This document shows positions 1 to 11,900 of a stretch of DNA of 64,000 bases, one piece after another; within the stretch, counting starts at the first letter, position 1; every line of letters begins with the position of its first letter. Made by a program: the position numbers and the translations under genes. The DNA is from Mycteria americana. Its lineage: Eukaryota > Chordata > Aves > Ciconiiformes > Ciconiidae. The notes beneath the pieces were generated by a model. It was given only the letters and a program-made list of their open reading frames with translations. It searched no databases and was not told the DNA's origin. Where the stretch lies: assembly GCF_035582795.1 (NCBI RefSeq), contig NC_134368.1, forward strand, positions 28,952,501 through 29,016,500, read 5' to 3'.

Positions 1-1275
1 GGTGGTTTCATACAAGGAACTGAATTTTGTCCTGAAAGTCAGTTCACACTGACTTGTGTTGGTTGAATGCCCCTATGAAAAAGCACAATCAGAGCCACTA
101 ATTTGGAAAAAATCAGGTCAACTTGTAAGTAGGCTACAAAAGCCATATACTTTCTCCACCTTGGTGGAAGACAAGGAAAACATGTGCAGTATGAAAAAGA
201 GAGCAGGTTTTTTATGTTTATGAAGACCCATCCTTAAAAAACGTTGTTATTATTCTTAAAACGTTTACGCAACGTATTTATTAAATGGTTAAAATAAATG
301 GTTGTGACAGACAAAGGCTCACTTTTATGTTCTACAAGCTAGGAACGCAAGCACAGAAAATCAATCTTCTATAGTAACAAGCCAATCTGTTGCCTTTCCT
401 AACTCTGTTTACTCATACCTAATTACAGAATGTCTTTTCCAGTATTCCTATTAAATATTAACTCAGAAAAATAATCACTGAATTATAGAAAGATCAAAAC
501 ATCAGCTGAAACACAACAGCTCTGACAAAGGGAAAGAGAGCAAAAATGGTTTCTTTACTAAACAAGCGAGAATATTTTGGTCCTTATCATATAAATGGAA
601 GAAAACACAAGGTAAATAATATTTCATTTATTGATTTGTCATTTAAGTCATTATTGATTCATGATTTGTCAATTAGTCAAGGCCTCCTAAAACATAACAA
701 TTCTACAATTACTCATCAGCCTACTAGGCTTTTTAACTAGTTTTCTTTCACCGTATCTACAGGCAATGTAACTCATGACCTTACAACTATTAATGGCTTT
801 TTAAAAACAAAACAAGGTGTAGAGACAAGACACTACTTTTGTGAGGCATTTTAAGAGGTTCTTGAAAAGTACTTTGCTCTCCTTCATCTCTTTACACTAA
901 CAGAAGCCCGAACTATAAAATTAATCAGACTATATCTTCTTCAGCATGACCTGATTACAAGTGGCCCGCATGGTGAATCTGAGCTCTCGAATTCTGTCAG
1001 TGCCACTTACTTTTCCCTGGAGGAGAAAGAAAATGGCTTTTTGGGCAATGAACAGTCTTTTTATACCTTTTTTGAAAGGATGGGGAAGGGAAAAAATGCA
1101 GGGTGGCATCCTAAAACCAGGATTCCTTGGAGAATCACCAAGGCTGGGCTGCTTTGATATGGCAATTTCATAGACTCGACTTGGTTCTGAGAGGAGAAGA
1201 TTACTCTAAACATTTTAAAACAAAGTAACCTGTAGGGAACTATGACTTTAATACCCGTTAACAATAACAGAAAAA
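1..1275. other. Intergenic, no gene recognised
   Basis: AT-rich sequence with only short chance reading frames. I see no splice-framed coding segment, RNA gene or recognisable repeat here. Confidence 0.6.
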
Positions 1276-1395
1276 AAATATGGGCCGAGGATACAGAGCT
1301 CTGACTGCAATCCAGAACACCGACAAACATCTTGCTAGCTGCCCAAAGAGCCACAGGGCAGTCAACGAAGACAGAGGCCACGTTGGTTAAACAAA
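1276..1395 (-). pseudogene. Possible decayed terminal exon of a YIP1-family gene (YIPF7-like)
   Basis: Read on the minus strand, this stretch gives a tryptophan, then the run ASKMFV (1322-1339). It then gives a Q-containing segment and, after a frame change, YPRPIF (1276-1293). YIP1-family Golgi membrane proteins end with a W-C-S-x-SASK-hydrophobic segment followed by a Q-x-L-V-A-YP segment, so order and spacing fit with small deletions. In human, YIPF7 is the neighbour of GUF1 on the opposite strand, which fits the position and orientation here. The reading frame is open for 183 codons around it (1061-1612), but the rest does not resemble the family and no further YIPF7-like exon was noticed up to 8 kb. 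It could be a broken exon of a lost gene, a retrocopy scrap, or chance similarity. The identification is inference from a short match plus synteny. Confidence 0.33.
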
Positions 1396-1929
1396 CCATT
1401 AGTCTTAGAAGGGAAGAGAAGGTATAAGAAAAAAATAATCCAGAAATAAAAAAAAAATGCAAGTTGATAATAATTACTGTAAATAAGGAGATAAGAAGTA
1501 TAGATACTTGTTCAGAGAGTTGTTTAGCAAAGTTAAAGATGGTAAGAGTTGACTCTCTAATGTTTTTGGGAAATGAAATCCATTCCTCAGGAGAAAAAAA
1601 ACCTCCAATCATATTGATCCATTAGGTGATTACATGAAAAAGAATATATATTAAACAGAACAGTTAATTTCTTCCGAAATACAAACCAGAAATATTTATG
1701 TATGTATGTCACATGATAACGAGGGTTGAATTCTTTACATTCTAATAGCAATACCAGAAAATGTTCCAGACTTAAATTTTAAAATCATTGTCTCCAGATA
1801 ATTTGCATACAAAACTTTTAAAAGTGCTGCCTGACAAGCTCTGTGCACCATTACCATTGCTTTTCAGTAACTCCTGAAACACTCTCTCAGTTCCAGACAG
1901 TGGTAGAGAGCAAACGTGTTTCAGCTTTT

Positions 1930-2935
1930 AAAGAGGGCAATTATAGACTTGTCAGCTGGATGTCAATCATATGCAAAATAATGGAATGGATGCTACAGGA
2001 CTATAATTAAGAATTAAAGGAGGATAACATAATTAATGCCAATCAACCTGGATCTGTGAAAAATATATCCCATCAAAGTAACTTGATTTCTTATTTAAAA
2101 TGAGGTTACAAGTTAGGTTGACAGAGGTGGTAGATGACACTCTCAATATAAAATATGTAGAGCTCTATACGGTATGTGACTTTGATAACATGCAATATTT
2201 GATTAAGAAATTGCAACAAAACAACTTTTACAGTGCACATCAAATGGATTAGTCTACTCATTAGGTCTCAGATGTATGGTGAGAGGAAATTATCATCAAG
2301 TACTTGTGTTTCTAGCAGAAGTCTAGTAGTTTTTCCTTGGCTGTATACTTTTTAACAATTCTGTCTAGTACCTTTGGGAAACAAAGTCATTTCCAATGAC
2401 TAAAAATAAGGCAAAGATTGAGGATTGTTTAGATAATGAGATGGACAAGTCACTGATGCAAAGCAATCTGAATTGTGTTGTAAGGTGGGCATAATAAAAC
2501 CAGGTATTTATGATGTAGCCAAAGGTAAAGTTACACATTTAGGAACAATGAAAGCAGTCTCTGCTTACATGGTGGCAGCATCAGCTCCAGAAACTTTGTG
2601 GAAAAAAAATTATCCTTGAACACATAAATAGGTCAATAATGAGAAAGGGAAGGCTATGCTACTAGCCTTTTCTCATTAAAAAATCATTTGTAGAGAATGG
2701 TGAAAATATGATAAGAAAATCAATTAATTGGGAAACAAAGAAAGAAAAAACAATAAAAGAAATGTAATTCCTTCCATCAAAACCTCAGGGAACTTAGCCT
2801 GGCTTACAAAGAAGAGATTAAGGGAGCCCTACTGATCAGGTAAGAATTTATATGGGAGAGAAACCTTCATGATGTTCTTTTCAGTCTTGGCAACAGGCTG
2901 CTGATAATAAAGTAATTCAGAATAGAAATAAATCT
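1930..2935 (+). mobile_element. Ancient CR1-type LINE fragment (decayed reverse transcriptase)
   Basis: On the plus strand the sequence follows the reverse-transcriptase part of old sauropsid CR1 elements. A segment at about 1940-2000 reads NYRLVSWMSIICKIMEWM. A second at about 2038-2090 reads like the NQ-G-x-x-N-x-S-x-Q-x-NLIS block. Later stretches match the regions for the SSS-CVS block and the 3' part of ORF2 (a leucine-, lysine- and arginine-rich segment near 2790-2830). Frames shift repeatedly and stops are frequent, so it is non-functional. Boundaries are approximate. The degree of decay suggests insertion long before the CR1 at 30.1 kb. Confidence 0.7.
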
Positions 2936-4396
2936 ACTTTTTTAAAGATTTAAAACTACGCAGCTGTTAGAGTAATTGTCCCATGTGGAAAAAGATTCTG
3001 TATCACTGACAGCGTTCTAAATCAAGACTCCTTGCTTTTTATTAATAATCATATCCTAGTGCAAAGAAGAATTAAATCCAGAAAGTCTTAGAAACTTTAC
3101 TATGTACAGGTGAATCTTTATGAATCTTCCCTTTTTTGGTCTTTTTACCCAGATACATATGACACTTTTTCAGTATTTCGAAATGTCTAGACTGACCTTT
3201 AGTTCAGGATCATGTCTCCTGTAAGACAATTTACTTTATTAAATACATGTTTTATCTTTTCAGCATGCTATAATATATCACTTACAAAGCATCCTCGAAG
3301 ATTTAGAACATTCCTGTAAAACTAACTGGATAATACAAGGGTGAAAATACACTTTAAAATGCCATGTTTCTATGCAGAAAATATTTCATTAGAAATAAAA
3401 CTCCTCTTATCAGTAATCTTTACTGTTCAAGCATTTTTCTCAACATGCAGTTTGTTAAAATGATGCATTTTAACATTAAACATGTTTGAACTATTTTGTA
3501 AACACAAATCAAGCTAACAGGAATCCATCTAATACTCATTAAGCCTTCTCAAGAAAATCTTAAAATAGGTAATTTTCCATTAGACTGGTAAACTCATGCA
3601 AAGTTGCTAATCACAGTCTATCTACTGAGAACTTAATATGGGGGAGAGGAAGGGGAAGAAATATTCTTGATCACTGTTCATTAAAATACATTGGAATTAT
3701 GAACCCAGGAAAGTAAACAGAAAATAATTCTAAAATACTGTCTTTCTAGCAAGTAGAATATAATAGATGAATGTCTTAAATGACAAAGGTTTCCAATAGA
3801 AAGAAAAATAGCAATTTTTCTGTTAAGTTACATATTTCACTGTATACTCTTTTTCCTCTGTAGGCTATGGCCTAGAAGCATGTAATTTGGCATCGCTTAC
3901 ACAAAAAAGGAAACATTGTTTTTTCATTTTACTAGACAGACTATAATAATCTCATGTGTTTTCTTTCACAGACTAAATCACTGCTGTTTCACTTGGTTTC
4001 TGCTGTGACTTTTGAAGATTACACAGGAAGACTCTAGCTACCTTTTCTGCTTTAAGGCAAGAAATACATACATGTCTTCTACTTCTGTCAGCTTGGCTAC
4101 AACAGAAATGTTTGGCCATCATCACCACAAAGTGCCAAGAAACAAAAGTTTAAGCTGTGTTTTCAAGCACAGTTGGAGGAGAACTTGACATATTGCAGTA
4201 ACGTGACAAGTCAATGTCAAGAAAAGGCTGCAAAACAGAAATTCACCGTCAGCCTGAAGCAAAATATTAACTCCAGCCACTGCTGTCCCTTTGCACTATT
4301 CTCCCTTCATCATAACTTCGGTTAAGAAAGGTCTGTAGCAGATACAATGGCAAGTACAATGTGGACATTGCACTTGGTATTTTTTTTTTTTGATTG
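2936..4396. other. Intergenic, nothing recognised
   Basis: AT-rich unique sequence. No splice-framed coding segment, RNA gene or repeat family was recognised. Confidence 0.55.
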
Positions 4397-4499
4397 CAAA
4401 AGGAAAAAAGGAAAAATGGGAAAAAAGGGGAAAAGGAAAAAAGGAAGAAAGGAAGAAAGGAAGAAAGGAAGAAAGGAAGAAAGGAAAAAGGAGAAGGAG
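4397..4499 (+). repeat. Purine-only simple repeat, GGAAGAAA-type
   Basis: About 100 bases are almost entirely A and G, interrupted by one T at about 4417. The core is about five copies of an 8-base unit (GGAAGAAA) from about 4443. An 11-base T run lies just upstream. The lysine-rich frame crossing it is a by-product of the repeat. Confidence 0.9.
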
Positions 4500-7400
4500 T
4501 TGCTAGTTTCTGTCCTCCCAAGAACAATAAGGGCCTGTCAAGCTCAAATAGATAACCTGGGGAAAGTCTGGTGACTCATCTTCTGGTTAAGAAATGGGCA
4601 GACCAGGTTAGTTAACTCAGGTGTCTGTTCAGGCACCTGACTCTGCCATGTAGACATATATTTAGAAGATGAGTGTTAGTGACCTGTCCTATAACGTGGT
4701 CAGTTTAGGAGTTCCAAGGCTGAAATTCGTTGACCTTGGTTTTGTTTGCTTGTTTGTCTCGTGGTTTTTTTCAGGGTAAATTTTGTCGCTTTAATTCAGT
4801 TCGTTGCTGTGCAATGTAAAGCCTGTGAATTTGGCTTAGAAGAATACATCTTACAGAAAGGGGAAATTTCTGCTGATGTTATCTTTAAGGAAGTCATTCT
4901 CTTTTAGCATCTGCTGGCAGCAGCGCTTCCCAGTGACAGGAAAGGTTTTTGTCACGGCTATTCCATTTGCACAGTAACTACTTGTGGAGAATACAAATCT
5001 GTGGTATCGTTTACCCTGCTTCTGTTACAGAAATCCTCACAAATGAAATAAAGAAATACTCCCCCCCTCTTTTTTTTTTTTTTTACTACCTCCATGGAAT
5101 CTTGCTCTGTTTTTATTTCTACATTTCCAGAGTCTCACAGTGCTACCAAAGATTGCTTCCAAATGAGGTGCGTTGCTGATTGAATAGCAAGTGGTACACT
5201 CTCTGCTGTGTTTCATAGATACCATTGATTACCGACCTGCTTGGCCTTGTGCACGCATATATCTATATTATGCCAAGAAATCTTAGCTGCATTTTATTGG
5301 CTCATATTTTACTATCAGGGAAATGCTTCTTTACCTTTTATATTATTCACTGCATTATGGTATACTATTCCATTCTGTGCAACTGTCACACTTCCAGAAG
5401 TTTAGCAGATGACTCAGATCACTGACTGTAAATGCTTACTTCTGCGATTTTGTCAGTTTATGGGAAATCATACAACTCCTGTTAAAACTCAGGCTATGAC
5501 ACCATGTCAGTTAGGGAACATATTTGTCTCCATTGAACACAACTGCCAGGGAAAAACACATAACACTGACTGATTTGAAATTATGACAGAATTACATTAA
5601 GTCTTCAACTGAAACAATTATTGATAGGACATTCAATGCTGCATTCATGTGTAGCTATAACAAGATACTTGGGAATCAGACAAGAAATTCATGCTTGTAT
5701 TTTGTTTTCACATTCTCAGTCATGAATCTGCAAATACTTGAATTTACCATTTTATGGCTGGCTCCAATGTTACTCAATCTAGCTAATGACAGGTACATTT
5801 AACTTATCCTCACTATAACTAATGGCTTCTGAAGTACAGGAAATGTTAATTGTGTACATACATCCATCACATTTTGACACGTAAATGGATCACTTGAAAA
5901 TTCATGTTTATGCTACTGATTTCCTGTCCCATAAATACTTTAACGTTTATTATTCTGCTGAACTGGAGATCTTTCCATAATTGTTCTGGTAAGTGTGTTC
6001 CATTGCATACGGAGCTCAAAGAAAATTGATCAGGAATCTGAATATTTGCTTCATATATCTATCCAAGCTGAAAAGTAGAGGTAAAGACAGATGACATTGT
6101 CATTTTTACTGTGCTCTATCCTGGCTTACTGATGGACCACCGATCTGAACTTAGTTAATATATTGTGTTCACATGACTAGGAATCCTACTTGAAAAGCAG
6201 TTCCATTCCTGCTTTTCTTCATTTATTTCAGAATTCTAAAATACGTGGACCTGCCCATAGCTTAACCTTAAGGACTGCCATCTCCCTGCGTGGACCAGCA
6301 CTCACTCCATAAGTGTTCGCTCCATGCCAACGGGACAAGAACAAATTCCAGCATGAAGACGCAGCGCATAAGCTCATTCAGTAACTACTCCAGCACACCT
6401 CCTTGAATCCTGGCTGTATTCAGCCAGCTTGGTGTACAGCTGGTGCAAATACAAGTCTTGGGTCTCTAAGGTGTAGATATGAAGCACAAGTGCAACCTTC
6501 AGTCACGCCATTTGGTTTGCAGTAACTTTTGCTTTTGCAGGTATTTTTGTGACTACGTGATTTTGTGCATGTCACACAAGAAACAGCGCGTGTTGCTAGC
6601 ACGACTGTGCGATTTAGCTACCTCTGCCGTTGCTTTTTTGGAATTGCTCAAATGTGCTATCGATATACATCGCTCTGCGGTGGTGGTATTTGAAGATACT
6701 CTGTAAAGCCTGTTAGTTTAATTCCTGCTAATAGAGCGCCTTCTTAGATTTGCTGGTATTCTTGCCTCTTGGGACAGCAAAGACAATACCCCTTTAGCAG
6801 TTATAGGATTGCTATGTATTTACTTCTGTTCTCTGTTATTGCACACGGGTAAGCCAATATCTATAGTGCATCAAACTTAATCGGTGTATAGCAGGAACAA
6901 TGTTTCCCTCCAAAATATGGATGCCATACTCGTATGTACGCTCTGGATCACATCTTTGGATTCATGGCTCCTGTCACGCTCATTCTCCATTGAAGGACAC
7001 ACTTCTCTTTCCCCATATGTTTTGAATTTGCTGAAGGACTCTCTTTGCCCATCACTACCCAAATTCAATTTGATCAGCACAGCACAGTGAACTATGCTAG
7101 CAAATTCACTACCGCACACTCCCAAGCTGGTATATGCAGAACTTTTGCGCCCTCTGCATTACGTATCAGATGCTTTCGTGCAGCTTTTTGAGACCAAATC
7201 ATTGCAACTTAAAATGGAGTATTAATTTTATATTGATTTGCTGAAATTAAATCTCCTTTAAATAGCTTTACCCTCAAAAAATACTCGGTCTTGCTTTATT
7301 TGGTACGTCTCTAGATTGTGAATCTGACAAAATATTTGCAGTTTTCTTAGCTAAGTGGTCTGCTGGTATTTCTGAAATATTTTATGTAGCTACAGCTGAA

Positions 7401-7860
7401 ATCCTGATTAGATTTGAGCAAATGAGAAAGATAAAGCCAATACATGTAAACTGAGCAGTGACTTGAGGCCTCCCTGTTTTCCCAGGTCTGTGAAAACTTA
7501 ATGCAAAACTTTCAAGTAAGAAAAAACCAGAGGAACATGCAGGCAGTAATCAAAGCTAAACTAGGAAAAATATAAACTAGAAAAATACCTGGAAAAGACA
7601 ATGTCAACCCACTAAGACTGTGACAAGAGTAACACACGGAAAACGTATCTGAGAATACAACATTCTTCTGCTTCTAGAATTTTACAAAGCACAACTGCGA
7701 AGGCCAGAACAGCCATATGCCGGCAAAGCAGCATACAAGGCAACGCATCCCTCTGTAATGCCAGTAAATAAGTATTTCAAGACAACAGTATTCTGTGCCT
7801 TGCAGTGGCACGGAGATGTTGCAATCACAAACCAAGCTGTTCTTGTGAGCCATTTCATAC
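4500..7860. other. Intergenic, no gene recognised
   Basis: Mostly AT-rich. The part from about 6285 to 6690 has visibly more CpG than its surroundings but contains no coding segment or repeat I can name. Short T and A runs occur at about 5070 and 7861. Confidence 0.5.
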
Positions 7861-7922
7861 CAAAAAAAAAAAAAAAAAAGTTCCAAAAACTTGTAAAACT
7901 CGCAAAAACTTGTAAAACTCGC
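7861..7922 (+). repeat. A-run followed by a 19-base tandem duplication
   Basis: An 18-base A run (about 7862-7879) is followed by two exact adjacent copies of AAAAACTTGTAAAACTCGC at 7885-7903 and 7904-7922. It lies about 250 bases upstream of the GUF1 CpG island. Confidence 0.9.
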
Positions 7923-8149
7923 AAAAATACAGTTTGTACTCTCTGTAAATAATCAATGGTGCCTAGAAAAAAATATACAGGGACGTACATATATAATATG
8001 TCCCAGAAACCATCCAGCAACGGGACCGAACTTCTGGTTTGTTTTATTTTATGCCGAGGGGAAAGCCCTGTGGAGGGTCTCCTGGGATTTCTGCACTTCC
8101 GAAGCAGTACCACGGAGACGCTGCAGGAGACTCTGCAGGCACAGCTCGC

Positions 8150-8960
8150 ACCCAGACAGGCACCCCGCCCGCCTGGGTCGTCAGCCAGGCCCCTCCCGGC
8201 GGGGAGCCGACACCGAAGGTGCGGGCAGGTGCGGGCACACACCTACAGGCGAAGGCGCGGCCCAGCGGGCCGCAGGCTCCGAACTGCCACAGCGGGCGGC
8301 GCAGGCACCCGCGGCCTATGGAGCCGAGGCTGAAATTCGCTCCCGGAGCACCCCGACGGCAGCAGGCTCCTGAGCCGCCGGCCAGGGGCGGGAGAGAGGC
8401 GAGGCGGGAAGCCCCAGCCGCCTCACGACCGCCCTCACCGCACCGCCCTCGCGGGAGGGAGGGAGGAGGCGGAGCTCTGACCACTTCCGCCGCCGCCGCC
8501 GCCGAGCGCTTCCGGCGCGTGGGCCGCTGCGTTTTGCGTGGCGGCTGCTAGTGTTCTCCTCGTGCCGTGGAGATCACCGTTCTCCCGCGCGCGGGGCGGG
8601 TTGCTAGGCGACGCCGGCGCGGGCGGGGAAGGCGAGAGAGGGGCGGCTGGGGAACCGTTAGGGCCGGGCGCGGCGGTGAGAGGAGCGGAGCGGAGCGGAG
8701 CGGGGGCGGGCTGCCATGGGGGCTGAGGCTGCCCAGCGCCCCTCCGCGCTGTGAGGGTGTGAGCCCAGCCCCAAGCGCGATGGCTCTCGCCGGCAGGACG
8801 GCGCTGTGGTGGGCCCGGCTGCGGAGCCCCTGCCCCGCTGCCGCCCCGCTCTGCCTTCCGCCCTGGCTGCCCGCGGGGCCCGTGGCGTGCGAGCGGCTGT
8901 ACAGCTCCCGCGGCAAGGTGAGTCCGCAGGGCTGCCCGGGAGGGGCGGGGTGCGGGGAGG
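8150..8960 (+). promoter_or_regulatory. GUF1: CpG island and promoter of GUF1
   Basis: GC content and CpG density rise sharply at about 8150 and fall after exon 1. No TATA box is seen. Visible motifs are two ETS/GABP-type sites on the reverse strand (ACTTCCG at 8483-8489 and CTTCCGG at 8509-8515), an RFX/X-box-like GTTGCTAGGCGAC at 8600-8612, GC boxes, a CCG trinucleotide run at about 8487-8502 and a GGAGC pentamer repeat at about 8684-8703. ETS sites and GC boxes are usual for housekeeping and nuclear-encoded mitochondrial genes. The exact transcription start cannot be read from sequence; I place it between about 8500 and 8720. Confidence 0.75.
8716..8754 (+). CDS. Upstream ORF in the GUF1 leader (12 codons plus stop)
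   Basis: ATG at 8716 lies in the context GCCATGG, close to the optimal initiation context. The frame reads MGAEAAQRPSAL and stops at TGA (8752-8754), 25 bases before the GUF1 start codon and in a different frame. If transcription starts upstream of 8716, ribosomes would be expected to use it often, which would lower GUF1 translation. Translation is inference; only the ORF and its context are seen. Confidence 0.45.
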   Translation: MGAEAAQRPSAL

Positions 8961-11900
8961 CGTTTCGCCTGCCCGAAGGTGGCCTGCAGCGAGTCCCCAA
9001 AGGCGGCGGTCCTGCGTGTAGAAGGTGGCCTTTCCGGAGAGGCGGTCAGGTCATCCTGCAGTAGCCATTTCCCGCTGCAGGGGCGTTTGCGTCCCCTTGG
9101 CAGTAGGAGGACTTGCCGTTCCAAGCCGAGGCATGCTGCAAGGGACCCGGCAGATAATGCTGCTTAATGCTGTGTATTGATGCTAGCAAAGAACTCCGGG
9201 CTTGCTTTCTGCCCTGCTTGGCGCAGAGCTGCCATGCATAGCCTGTGTAAGAGAGATGAGCTTTCTGTATCTCTAGAATCGGTGACCAGTGTTTTTCAGT
9301 AAAGTGGCACTGATTGCTATTAGAGGTCTCCTGGTTCCTGATCCTGAAAGCTTTGAAAAGCAAAGAAGCAACCTTTCTTCAAAGTGTTGTATTACTTGGA
9401 ATGAGCAGGAATAACACAAAGAAAAGTTTTTCAGTGTTGGACTTTTCTGTGTGTGAACCAAGGAAGTCGGGCTGGTTTTCTGCATTTTTTTATTTTAGCC
9501 AAGATAAGTGTTACCTGTAGCTTCCTTTTCCACAAAGTCTGCTTGCTCCTTATGATAAGGTCACTGCTACCTGAGCTGGTAGGTAATGTCACTGTATTCT
9601 TATCATGCTTGTGAAGAATGATGTCCTTAATGGTCCCCTCAAGCCAGTTTTCTTAATCCTTAAGTTTAGTAGTTTAACGAACTTGAAACTGTTTCCAGTT
9701 TTCCGACTCCCTATATTCATAAGAACATAGTACCTTTCACAACACTTACCAGCATACTTTGGTTATTCAGAGTAATAAATATGTATGTATGTATGCTTAA
9801 AATGAAATGCTAGCATTTTAAACACTGATGATAATTTAAGTTTTTGTATCTATTCAATTTATGCCTCTTCTAGAGAAAAGAGTTAATTCTTTTCTAAAGG
9901 CCAGGTCATACTGTATGTAGGGACTGTAACCATGGTTTATGAAAATAAATTTATGTTTTTCAGGAAAAATTAGATATGTCGACGTATCCTGTGGAAAGCA
10001 TTAGAAACTTCAGTATTATAGCTCACGTAGATCATGGCAAAAGTACACTAGCAGACAGATTGTTAGAAATTACAGGTAAGTGTTCTCATTTTATACTACC
10101 TTTTCGTGACATGTAAGATGACGTGTAAGTTTCTGTAGCTTTCATTATTACTAAAATTCCTAATATCAGTGCTCTTCTAGTGCCACGTTGCTTGACCTTT
10201 TAGACTGCCAGTTGTGTAGTGTTACAGATGTGAATATGATGGACTTTCTTTCTGGTTCAGATCTGCCTACAAGTAGGGGTAAGGAAGTGTGTGATTCACT
10301 CAAGGAAGTATGTGTTTTAGAAAGAGACTGAAAAGGAGTGTACTTCCTTGTTCAAGATACTATTCCTGTCATTCCTGACCAGTCGTCCATTAGACCAGTG
10401 CACCGCAAGTAAACTTGATGTTTACTGCCAGTGTTTGGGGTGAACAGGAGGAGACTGTCATGACCTAGGAATTCTGGACAGCGTAGTTTCCAAAAGTGTT
10501 ATTGAAACAGGGGCTGCTTGTACTTAGATGAAAGTAATGATATGTCCTCTTGTGAGCAAACCATAAACAACTGCTTTTCGTGATAGTGAAGCTCACTGGT
10601 ATTGAAGCTGATACGATGCTGCATAGTAAGTTTTAGAAATGTACAGCCCTATGTTGATTTAGATTTAGTATGTAGAATAACTGCTAGTAATTAAGTGTAA
10701 ATTCCATATTCTCAGCTGCAATATAGACTTGCTTTTTCCTTCACTCTATTGGTGAAGTTGTGTTTCTTTCATCTTCATAGGTTTTTGTTTTGTCCTCATT
10801 GGAGTGCTTCTTGGACTTCAGTGTTTTTATTTCTGTGTTGTTGCTGAGGATAAGGAAAACAACCCTCTTTTAAAGGGAGAGTGAGAAACAGAAGTGCTAA
10901 GGGATCTTTGTAGCTATAAGTGACTCTGCAACTAGGCTTTCCTTGGAAGAGAGAGAGACAGAGGTTGCCTTAGAGTGTTCTCTAAGGTAAGCTGTAAAGC
11001 AATTGCTGTATCTCCTAAGAGGAGACTAATTTCAGAGCAGAGCTTAAATTAGCTACTCAGAAGTACCCTTTGGAAGAGTCTTGCTTTTCCCATTTAGCGG
11101 GTGAGCAAAACAAAACCTGGGAGAGAAGGTTTTGATCAAAGTTATTCTTTATGATTACCTCCTATGTGTTACTATGGGCAATTTTACCTGATGCCTGTGA
11201 CAGAATGGAATTTTTAATTCAGGGCTGTCAAGCTCTATGATAATGCTCTTTTTGCAATTGAGATTGGCAGTGGTTGGAGCCATGGGCCATGGAGCTGCTC
11301 TCCAGTGATAGGAGGTGAAGTTTCTTTAAACATCAAAATTATTTAGCACTGAATGGAATTTTTGCTACTTCTTAATCTCTGATTTAGATTTACATGATGT
11401 TTTGTGTCCTGCTTTTTCAGGAAAGTATTTTATATGACTTCATATGTAAAAATTTATTTAACAAATGTTAAGATGTTGAAGTAAAATTTTATTTCTAAAT
11501 GAAAATCTAAGTTTAGCTTAGTCAGGTGGAAGAGCTTCATTTGCAGCTGCAAGTCCCATGTTTTGCTGCTTAATGGCATTTTCAAGCATTATTTATTTTC
11601 AGAGCTAATGTACTAAATGAGGTAATAAAACTTTTTTTTTATCTTAGGAACAATTGCTAAAACTGACCGTAATAAACAAGTGCTGGATAAACTGCAAGTG
11701 GAACGCGAAAGAGGAATTACAGTTAAAGCACAGTCTGCATCTCTCTTTTACAGTCATGAAGGAGTAAACTACCTCTTAAATCTTATTGACACGCCAGTAA
11801 GTTAAGTATAAATAGCGTTTAAATCACACAAAGCTAAATGTCTTTATGTTTAAAAGTAGGAGATTTCTGGCTTCTTGTGCTTATTCAATTTCTTTTTTTT

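Noticed and set aside
1061-1612. 183-codon open frame on the minus strand as an intact gene
   Set aside because: Only a short stretch resembles a known family, the rest is low-complexity hydrophobic sequence in AT-rich DNA, and there are no supporting splice sites or promoter.
4267-4574. Overlapping frames rich in Lys/Glu or Phe/Ser/Pro
   Set aside because: They are translations of the purine simple repeat on its two strands.
8039-9124. Several long Pro/Ala/Arg-rich frames on both strands
   Set aside because: Stop codons are scarce in a CpG island. Only the 46-codon GUF1 exon 1 and the short uORF have independent support.
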